Assembly: GCA_003427395.1 (NCBI GenBank)
Contig: BFEA01000211.1
Span: forward strand, 1,189,988 to 1,236,345
From: Chara braunii
Taxonomy: Eukaryota; Streptophyta; Charophyceae; Charales; Characeae
Length of the DNA: 46,358 nt
Reading direction: 5' to 3'
Below the pieces are notes generated by a model that was not told the DNA's origin, did no database searches, and was given only the letters and a program-made list of their open reading frames with translations. Of the stretch, positions 39,516-46,358 are shown one piece after another; the stretch's first letter is position 1, and each line of letters begins with the position of its first letter. A program made the position numbers and the translations under genes.

Positions 39516-39719
39516 CTATTCCCTAGCCACGAACTTCTTCAGCCTGGTCCCCGATACCCAATCGTGCCACCCTGTCCCGTCCAGCTCCTTGATCTGATAG
39601 GCCCGAAATTCACCGCATCGCAATATCCTGTAGGGGCCCAACCATCTCTTGTCAAGCTTCCTCGACCATTGATTTTCCAAAGAGGAGTCGTATAATAATA
39701 CGACATCTCCTACTGCCAA
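39516..39719 (-). pseudogene. Integrase C-terminal module of the giant element
   Basis: This continues in frame after a TAA (39720-39722) that splits it from the integrase core. The sequence LAVGDVVLLYDSSLENQWSRKLDKRWLGPYRIL is the GPF/Y module that follows the core in Ty3/gypsy integrases (V-G-D-x-V-L-L-Y ... K-W-x-G-P-Y). The end at 39516 appears to be the natural end of pol, with no chromodomain. Confidence 0.82.
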
Positions 39720-41399
39720 TTACTCCTTTCTTACTCGTGCCATCTGGTCCCACCTCATCTTATCTTCCATGCGACTCCTTTCCACCTGACCAGCGGCCTC
39801 TCGCAATCTTTCTTCGGCCGCCCCCACTTGCCGTGCCCGAATATCGAGCAGTTCCTTGAAAGACAGGTTTACCTCCAAGTCTTGGCGCCTCCACGTCTTC
39901 ATAAAGCTTTCTATGGGAAAGGTGGCATGCCTCCCATACCATAGCGTGGATGGCGCGTACTTGGTAGGCCTCTTTGCCGTAACATTCTCCACGAAGAAAG
40001 CTGCCCGTAGGAATTTCGACCATTGACCAGGCTTGCCCTCTGTCCACTTAGCCAGGATATTCGTGATGGTACTGTGCCCTCTCTCCACAAGAGCGTTCGC
40101 TTGAGGGTGTGCGGTCGTAGTATAGTTGGCCACTACGCCATACCCTGCAAGCAACGTCCTCACCTCATTGCAGGTAAACTCTAGTCCTCGATTCATCACG
40201 AACTCCCTGACAAAAGGGTATCGCAGGTCATACTCCTCGATGCAGTTTGCCAAAACCGGGCCATTCTTTGTCCGGATAGCTCGTCCGTCCACAAACCCAG
40301 TAAGGTTATCCCGTGCATCGAAGATGTAGTTACATCCATTCTCCCCTGCTGGCATGAATAACAGGTCCAGGTCTACGACCGCACCCACTTCTCTTTCTAA
40401 CCTTGGGTGTAGGGGTTCTCCAGGCCTTTGAGCTGACCTCTCTTGACAAGGTATACATGACCGACAGTATTTGATAACCATCGTCGGCATCCCATCCCAA
40501 AGGTAGAGCTCGCTTATCTTCGCGCATGTGGCACTTACCCCTCTGTGCCCCCCTGCTATACCATCGTGTAGGGCCGCTATGATATCAATTTGTCGGTTTC
40601 TTCCACATACGATCCTCCTGGGGTTCCCGACCTGCCGCTTTATAAACAAGTGGCCGTCTCTTACCACATAGAGGTGCCTCATCTTCTGTGCTTTGACGCT
40701 TGCATCTCTATCCCTTATCTCACATGATAGGAGCAACCCTAATTCCTGGTAGATCCCATCGTACTCCTCCGCCCGAAACGCCTCCTTGATTTCTCCTTCC
40801 TCGAATTCGTCGTCTCGGCTTTTAGGAACCAGAATCTCATTCTCCTCGTGACTGAACGAGCCCTTTCGGTCGAAGTCTCCCTGCAGGAGCATATTGGTGA
40901 GCAGGTACATCCCTTCCATTAGCTGCTCATGCTCCTCTACCTGAGTGGGGCCTTCCTCTATTGTCCTCACTTCCTCCACCAGGCTGTGCGTACCTGCCAA
41001 CGCCAACTTCATCATCCAACCAACATCTTTACTCCCCCATGGATCCTCCTCCTGAAAGGGCTTGATGACTAACTCCTCCTTCTGCTCGTACCCCTTTGGT
41101 GCCAGCCATATGGGGTGGCTGACGCAACTGGGCACTCGCAGGGACCACTCGTTTATGTGCAAGCGGACGTCCTCCTCTTGATAAAAAAAACCATCAAGTG
41201 GCGGCGTGTCTTCTATCGATTCCTCGTCCGATCCGTCCCAGTTGATGCGGCTTAGCCCATCTGCCCTGTTCTTGTTCCCTGGGATCCTTTCCAACTCAAA
41301 ATTGAACATCCAAATGTAGGTCAACCATCTTGCGACGGTTGGGTCAGATGGAGTATAATTCTTCAGGGAACATGCCAGTGCAGTAGGGTCCACCCTCAA
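39720..41399 (-). pseudogene. RNase H end and integrase of the giant element
   Basis: The RNase H end (FNFELERIPGNKNRADGLSRI) is followed by a long acidic connector, then the integrase zinc region (HDGIAGGHRGVSATCAKISELYLW ... CRSCIPCQ). The catalytic core follows. The first Asp is in VVDLDLLFMP and the Glu in HPQANALVERGHSTI. The second catalytic position reads VMNRGLEFT, with Asn (codon 40193-40191) where D is expected, so the triad is broken. The end of the core (RPTKYAPSTLWYGRHATFPIESF) is clear. The frame differs from the upstream RT segment, showing a frameshift near 41360-41400. Confidence 0.88.
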
Positions 41400-42009
41400 G
41401 ATGTGCCTCTTGAAGTACCGCCAGCGTTTCCTTCTTGAACTGAGAGTAGTTCCTCTCAGTTGTATTGAGGGTACGACTTTCGAATCTTAGCGGCCTCTCC
41501 TTCCCCTCAGTATCCGCCTGAATCAGGACTCCTCCCAAGGCAGTTGGCCCAGCGTCCGTCTCAAAGACGAATGGTCTTTCCTCCGTGACCTCATAGTTTG
41601 GCACTCCCAATACCAAGCCTTCTTCCTTAAACTCTCCCTTCATCCTACCGACCACCTCTTCTTGGTCTTCGCCCCAGACCCATTCTTGATCCTGGCGCAC
41701 CAACTTCCTTAAATGCTCCGTCTTCGTGGCAAAGTCCTTCACGAAGCTCCTCCAAAATCCGCACGTCCCAAGGAAGCTCCTCACATCTGTTATCAAGCGG
41801 AAGGGCACCGGCCACTCCAGAATCTTGTCTGTCTTCTTTACATCAGACCTTCGCCCACTCTCATTACAGACAAAGCCTAAAATCGTGGCCTCCCTCATAC
41901 AATGTTTCGACTTGGGGCCGCTCGCCGTCAGGTTATGTTCCTCCAATAACCTCAGAACCTGATCGATGTCTTGGACATGCTTCCAGACAAAGCGTTGTAC
42001 ACTGGACAC
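41344..42009 (-). pseudogene. RT thumb/connection and RNase H start of the giant element
   Basis: The sequence includes LGFVCNESGRRSDVKKTDKILEWP, SFLGTCGFWRSFVKDFATKTEHL and FVFETDAGPTALGGVLIQ. These are the thumb, connection and first RNase H strand (catalytic Asp in ETDAG) of a Ty3/gypsy polymerase. The frame changes both at its start and its end. Confidence 0.85.
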
Positions 42010-42386
42010 ACTTCGTCTTCCTCCTTCTCCTTCGGACCTTTGACCGCCAGGTCATCGATATAGGGCTGGGTGATATGTGGGCTGACCGTCTGCATGGCTC
42101 TGATCATATGCCTTTGCACCATCGCCACTGCATTCGTCCAACCTTGAGGCACCACATTCATATGAATCAACCCTCTGGGAGCGGGCCTGTCTGGCGGGTA
42201 TACGGGGAATTGGTCATACCCCGAATAGAGGTCTATAAGCGAGATTATAGGCCTCCCTGCGCACGATTCTGACAATGCGTCCGCGTTCGGCAATCCTCCC
42301 GCGTCCCGCACTGTCACCGCATTTAGCCGTTGCAAGTCCTGCACCCACCTTAGCGTCCCATTTGGCTTAATAAAACAAAACCAAGG
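41952..42386 (-). pseudogene. Reverse transcriptase core of the giant element
   Basis: The motifs are PWFCFIKPNGTLRWVQDLQRLN, PIISLIDLYSGYDQFPV, MNVVPQGWTNAVAMVQRHM and the catalytic box YIDD at 42062-42051. The FGL motif of most Ty3/gypsy RTs is replaced by PQGWTNA. The reading frame is intact from 42386 but is separated from the upstream part by TAG at 42387-42389. It runs out of frame near 42010. Confidence 0.88.
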
Positions 42387-42640
42387 CTATGCGTACGACC
42401 CACTGGAATAATCGGCCACGTGCGTCCGCATCTTGCCGTCCAGGTAGTCCACCACCATCTTTTCCTCATCTGGATTGGGGTACCGCGCGCCCCTTAGATT
42501 CCATGGCTCATGTGGGATCGTGTGGATCCTGATCATCGGGATCTTGTCCACATCCAGCCTCCCACGCTCGTCGTCGTTGAATGCATACGCGCGGTGCCTT
42601 TTCTTCATCAGCCCCACCATCAACGCTCTCTCCTGGGGTT
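42387..42640 (-). pseudogene. Reverse transcriptase fingers, N-terminal part
   Basis: The sequence RHRAYAFNDDERGRLDVDKIPMIRIHTIPHEPW leads into the fingers region (ARYPNPDEEKMVVDYLDGKMRTHVADYSSG). This is a variant of the K-R-Y-P-M-N-P-E-E-x-x-x-L block of Ty3/gypsy RT. A frameshift near 42640 separates it from the protease frame. Confidence 0.72.
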
Positions 42641-43333
42641 CTACAAAACCTGCTCTCTCAATGCCTTAATGGCCTCCGGATCCGCCATGTCGTGAGCTGA
42701 TACCACCTCCATGGCCTTATTCACATCCGTGAGGCTTAATGTCAGCACCTCAGCCCTATCTTCCTCCCCGGGCACTTGCCAAAGCCGTCTCCGCTCGTTC
42801 TCTGATTCCTCAAAGGTGAACGAGCCTAGATTGGGCCTATTCCTCCCGCTCCCCGGCCCCGTGTTCCGGCAGGTGATAACTTCATAATTCCTACACGTCG
42901 GGTCGCACAGGAGCAGGATCATTGTTCCGTCGTGCTTGTTGAAGATCAAGGTTTCCGTCCTGCACAGGAACGACCGCCCCAGGAGGATGGGGTGATCGAC
43001 ATCGGGCATAACGAAAAAGCAAGTTCTGGCTCGCACTTTCCCAATCTCTATAATCACATTTGACGTTGTGCCGCAAAAGGCGACCTTGCAGTTAGCGCCG
43101 TGTAGCATGCCATGGTCCGAGCGATCGACCTCCATGCCTATCATTACCGCCTCCTTCTCCTTGATGATGTTCATCTCTGCGCCCGTGTCCACCATCCCAG
43201 TACACTTCTGGTCCCTTATCACCAAATCCACCTGCCCGCACGCCACACATTTCCAATCAATCCTTGTCCCTGCCTCAGTCCACTCCACCTCTCTAGGCAG
43301 GACCGTACTCAGATGGACATTTGGCACCAACCT
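42641..43333 (-). pseudogene. Aspartic protease of the giant element
   Basis: This is in the same frame as Gag after a TGA (43334-43336), with the first methionine at 43330. The retropepsin motif is CTGMVDTGAEMNII, with an intact D-T-G. HPILLGRSFLCRTETLIFN is the second conserved block. The Gag-protease-pol order in one frame suggests a single polyprotein in the ancestor. Confidence 0.85.
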
Positions 43334-44845
43334 TCACGACAGTCGCCCTTTCAACTCCCCACGGAGCCTTGGCGCCGACGCCAGGATATCCTTCAGGTTC
43401 ATCAAGTCATTGTGGCCTTCCAGGAGCTTGTCCACCATTCGCTCCACGTCAAAACCTTCCTCCATCCGGACCGCGTACTTCTTCCTCTTAGGTACGCTGT
43501 CGGGTAGGCTTGGCTCGGCCTCCTCCCGGGCTCCTCTCTTTTTGGCCCTCAACTCCGCCCGCTGATCCTCCTCTTGTCGGAGCCTCTCATCCTCTTCATC
43601 GTCTTCCTCTTCCTCTTCCTCCGGGACCTCCACCACCTCTTTCCTACGTTCTGGCTCCGACTCCTTTCGAGGGGGTGCCTGACTGGGCTCTTGGCTAGGC
43701 CCGGCCTTGTCTTGGCTCCTAGTCCGAGCCGCCTGCGGCACCCTCCCATGCGACGTGGGGGGTCTATAGGCCATACCTGACCTAGGGTCCGTCCCTACAG
43801 TCGCCACTCTTGGGTACCTCTGTTGTCCTGGCGAAGGCTCAGGTCCGGAGTCGTAGAGGAAGACCTCAGGCAGATTGGCCTCCCACTCTCGGGCTTCTTC
43901 ACACAGAGCCTGCAACTTCCGCTGGTACCTTCCCACCTTTTCCAGCAGGTCTTCCATCCTCCCCAGGAGGGCTAAGGCCGGCTCTCCTTCGCCTTCCTGC
44001 CCCTCGTCATCCGATTTGATGACTATCGGCTCCTCCCTTACAGTCCCCGTCTTTAGTCGCCGAGTGACCTCCTCACTATCCCCTACAATCTCCTCGACTC
44101 TTACGGTCAGCTCTTCCTTCTCCTGCCACATCCTAAACATTGTCGGGGGTGCCATGGGTCCCGCTGTTGCTCGCCAGAGAGCCTCTTGCCTGATTCCTCC
44201 CGGGGTCCTGGGGTCAATATGCTCACCCCACTTATCATATATGTCCCCGTCCATACAAGAGGAGATTAACCCTGATAATTCATCCTCTCGCCGCCGCTCG
44301 CAGAACCGCACCGTGTGGCCTACATCGCCACAATGCCAACAAGTGGCATTTCGCCAATCAAAGCGGGGCCTCCCATACCCTTGGACCCCTCCCTGGCCGC
44401 CTCGTCCATCTTGGTCCTGGCCCCTTTGACCATTCCAACCACCTCCGCGACCCCCACCATGTCCTCCTCGGCCCTGGCCACCACCTCCTCGGCCCCCTTG
44501 ACCTCGGCCTCCATTGCCTTGCCCACCTTGTCCTTGGTTTCCTCCCCCAGCCACGCTAGCCTGCGAGGCCTGCTGGGAGGGAGGCGATTGGGCCACAAAC
44601 TGACCCTGAGCCGCAGGGTAGCTCGGGGGCTCCATACTTACCGCTGGGCCAGCATAAGGGACCATTTGCCCGGGCAGAGTTTGACTACCCCCGCACGAGG
44701 TGCAGTGATTACAACTGGGCCAGGATGCAGGCTGACAATACGGCACCCAGTGCCCACAAGCCGACGGTGACCCCATACATGACGGCCCGACCGTCGCTGA
44801 CGTTGTCGTGGCTGCAGGTGGCGGCGCAGCAGTCGCTTGCGGGAC
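43334..44845 (-). pseudogene. Gag C-terminal part: nucleocapsid knuckle and acidic tail
   Basis: This is in the same frame as the capsid segment after TAG (44846-44848); the first ATG is at 44776. It has a long Gly/Gln/Arg-rich RGG-like run, then the knuckle CWHCGDVGHTVRFC (exact C-X2-C-X4-H-X4-C). A helical segment follows (GRMEDLLEKVGRYQRKLQALCEEA), then an acidic run of E and D, and a short basic end. It ends at TGA 43334-43336 where the same frame leads into the protease. Confidence 0.82.
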
Positions 44846-45715
44846 CTACCCTTTCCCGGATCCTTGACCCCCCACTTGTAGGTTCCGCTGCTTCCTCTGG
44901 GCCTTGGTTAGGATCTGGGAGCCCGTCTCTTCTCCGCCATAGTCCTCGCGCCTAGCCTCCTCTTCGACTGCCCCCGACCCCCGGCCTTGGGCCACGGTCA
45001 CTCCCCTCTTTTGCACTTCCGCCTCATTATCATACCCCAACGCTGCCAATACGTCCGTGACGATCCTCTTCACCCCTGGGGTCCCGGACGCGGTGCCGTC
45101 CCTTTCCTTTCTCTTGCGCCTTTGCAGCCGCACCTGGTGCTGTTCCACCTGGTCCAGGCTCCCCTCTTCCACCCCTTCGTCGATAGTGGTCCATGTGAGT
45201 TTCTCACTTCCCCCTCCGTGACCCGTCAGCTCCGAGGCCTCCGAGCAAGTAAGCAGACCCAAGAATATGGCACACTGCGTTTCTTCGGAGATCCCGTGCA
45301 CCGTCCTCGCCCTCTTTTTAAACTCATGTACGAAAGCCCCAATCGTGGAGAAGTCGTCCTTGTTCATCGCCTCCAAATCCCCTATGGTCAGCAGGTCATC
45401 CCCTAATCTGTACTTTCTCTGCATCATGTCCCTAAACCTCGCCCAACTACCATTGGCAGCATCCACGACCTTGCCCACTTCCTGGTGATGGCTATGAAGG
45501 ACATATCTTAGGACCCGTTGGAGCTTGACCTCACCTGACAATCCCACCAGTGCCTGCTCCGTCAGGTCTAGCCAGTCGGACACCCGCTCTCCTCTGAAGT
45601 GGAATGTATCAACCTTCGGGACATTGCTCGGCGCTCTCTCGCGCTTATCCAAGGCGTCAATGAGGTCGTCGAGCGTTACAAGCTTTCTCCCACCGTCCAC
45701 CATCTTCTCAGGCAT
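44846..45715 (-). pseudogene. Gag capsid of the giant element
   Basis: 289 residues from ATG 45715. After a short N-terminus (LVTLDDLIDALDKRERA) the Ty3-type capsid starts VPKVDTFHFRGERVSDWLDLTEQAL. It continues with SWARFRDMMQRKYRL and the MHR-like DDFSTIGAFVHEFKKRARTVHG. The C-terminal part is basic. It is the only Gag start after the primer binding site. The TAG at its end is read as a nonsense mutation, because the frame goes on for another 500 codons. Confidence 0.82.
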
Positions 45716-46105
45716 TTTGATTGACTGCCTTCGGCTTCAATCCCCCTGTTATAAGAAGCGATAGGACGAAAGGTTCCACTCAGCAGTCCATTCCTCCATG
45801 ATCCTACCGGACCGACCACCTAAGCACCCGACGCTCTGGTCCTGGCCGACATTTCTCTCTCTACTTTCTACCTCCCTTGGGTTCACCTAAGTAAGACCCA
45901 CTCTCATCGCAGAATTCACTCACATACTCGCCTCGTTCATGCCATCAACCAAGCCACCAATCAAATCAACATTCATACCCACACAACCATATAGACTACT
46001 ATACGACCTAGCTCATAGTTCTTCTCCTATTTACTCGCGTGCCTAGCTCTCTCTCATTCTCATACCCGGATGTCATTCCACCAGGGACAACGGTAGGCTT
46101 CCGTC
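45716..46105 (-). other. 5' leader of the giant element
   Basis: Non-coding sequence between the primer binding site and the Gag ATG. No motif was recognised. It would be expected to carry packaging signals. Confidence 0.55.
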
Positions 46106-46124
46106 ATCCCCGACAACGACGCCA
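46106..46124 (-). other. Primer binding site, tRNA-Asp type
   Basis: The minus strand reads TGGCGTCGTTGTCGGGGAT, two bases from the LTR end (CCAACA). It matches TGGCGCCGTTGCCGGGGA, the complement of the plant tRNA-Asp 3' end, except for two C-to-T changes. This fixes the LTR edge and the element's orientation. Confidence 0.75.
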
Positions 46125-46126
46125 CC

Positions 46127-46358
46127 TGTTGGGCGCATCGGTCCGGCAATGCACATGGCAGCGCGGGACCCTCTCGGCCGCGTCACGCAGGAGTTGGACC
46201 AACCTCGACACGAACGCGCAAATGGAGCTTCCTTAGGCTGCTCCGGCCGAGTGCGCCAGCCATACCTCTCGCTAGCCCCTACGACAGGATAGGGCCTACG
46301 CGAGGCACAACTTACCTCCACCTTACGGGAGTCGTCACCTCCCTTCGGTGGGCGTATC
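46127..46358 (-). repeat. 5' LTR, 3'-terminal part (cut by the window end)
   Basis: The last 232 bases of the 5' LTR are present. They match 26709-26939, with one indel of about 10 bp near 46229-46241 and about ten substitutions. The rest lies outside the window. Confidence 0.82.

Larger units (their letters stand above)
26709..46358 (-). mobile_element. Giant Ty3/gypsy LTR retrotransposon with extra Gag-like ORF
   Basis: The same sequence, in the same orientation, starts at 26709 (TGTCGGGCGCATCGG) and at 46127 (TGTTGGGCGCATCGG). It stays alignable for the 232 bases available, with about ten substitutions, mostly transitions, and one indel of about 10 bp. These are the inner and outer LTR edges of one element whose sense strand is minus. 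The 5' LTR is cut by the window's right end. Internal order on the minus strand is PBS, Gag, protease, RT, RNase H, integrase, a second Gag-like ORF, and then nearly 10 kb of non-coding sequence including the 3' LTR. At more than 19.6 kb it is very large; Ogre/Tat plant elements reach such sizes. All ORFs are interrupted, so this copy is not autonomous. Confidence 0.85.

Overview
This window reads as nuclear DNA of a large, repeat-rich plant-lineage genome. A streptophyte green alga such as Chara is my best guess, at moderate confidence. The evidence is one intron-rich gene whose nearest relatives by recall are the plant DMXL/RAV1-like WD40 proteins, two U6 snRNA-like copies, two decayed Ty3/gypsy retroelements, and long low-complexity stretches. 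I see no prokaryotic-style operons or CRISPR arrays.

Layout. (1) Bases 1 to about 6.8 kb hold a plus-strand, chromodomain-bearing Ty3/gypsy element. Gag, protease, RT/RNase H and integrase are all recognisable, but they are broken by frameshifts, nonsense codons and a lost catalytic residue. The polypurine tract and the start of the 3' LTR are visible at 5.85 kb. (2) Bases 8.0-21.7 kb hold, on the minus strand, the first five coding exons of a Rabconnectin-3/DMXL/Rav1-type gene. This is the core subunit of the RAVE-type V-ATPase assembly factor. Exons are 21663-21102, 19386-15148, 12442-11424, 10396-10232 and 8692-8033. Splice phases agree at every junction, giving 2215 codons. The 3' end of the gene is not in the window, because the chromodomain element lies where it should continue. 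The 12.4-15.1 kb intron carries a tandem U6-like pair and several fold-back repeat families. (3) Bases 21.7-26.7 kb are upstream or intergenic DNA with a tandem decamer array, microsatellites, a 525-base assembly gap and an A-tailed insertion with flanking duplications. (4) From 26.7 kb to the window's end lies a giant minus-strand Ty3/gypsy element, more than 19.6 kb long. Its LTR ends are at 26709 and 46127, and it has a tRNA-Asp-type primer binding site. Gag, protease, RT, RNase H and integrase run from 45.7 to 39.5 kb.

The most unusual material is in the giant element. Downstream of integrase, in the same orientation, is an extra ORF of roughly 970 codons (36.4-39.3 kb). It has two capsid-like segments, a coiled coil and a CCHC zinc knuckle, so it looks like a second Gag. 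A splice-acceptor-like site lies just before its ATG. Beyond it are nearly 10 kb of non-coding DNA packed with stem-loops. The best of these is an array of eleven hairpins (29635-30523) that share a near-invariant ATCTTA hexaloop and inner stem while their outer stems differ in sequence but stay complementary. That covariation suggests a selected RNA or DNA structure, and I do not recognise it from any described element.

Limits: all homology calls are from recognition by eye. LTR lengths, expression and organism are unconfirmed. Scattered Ns at 27.2-30.6 kb show that this part of the assembly is weak.
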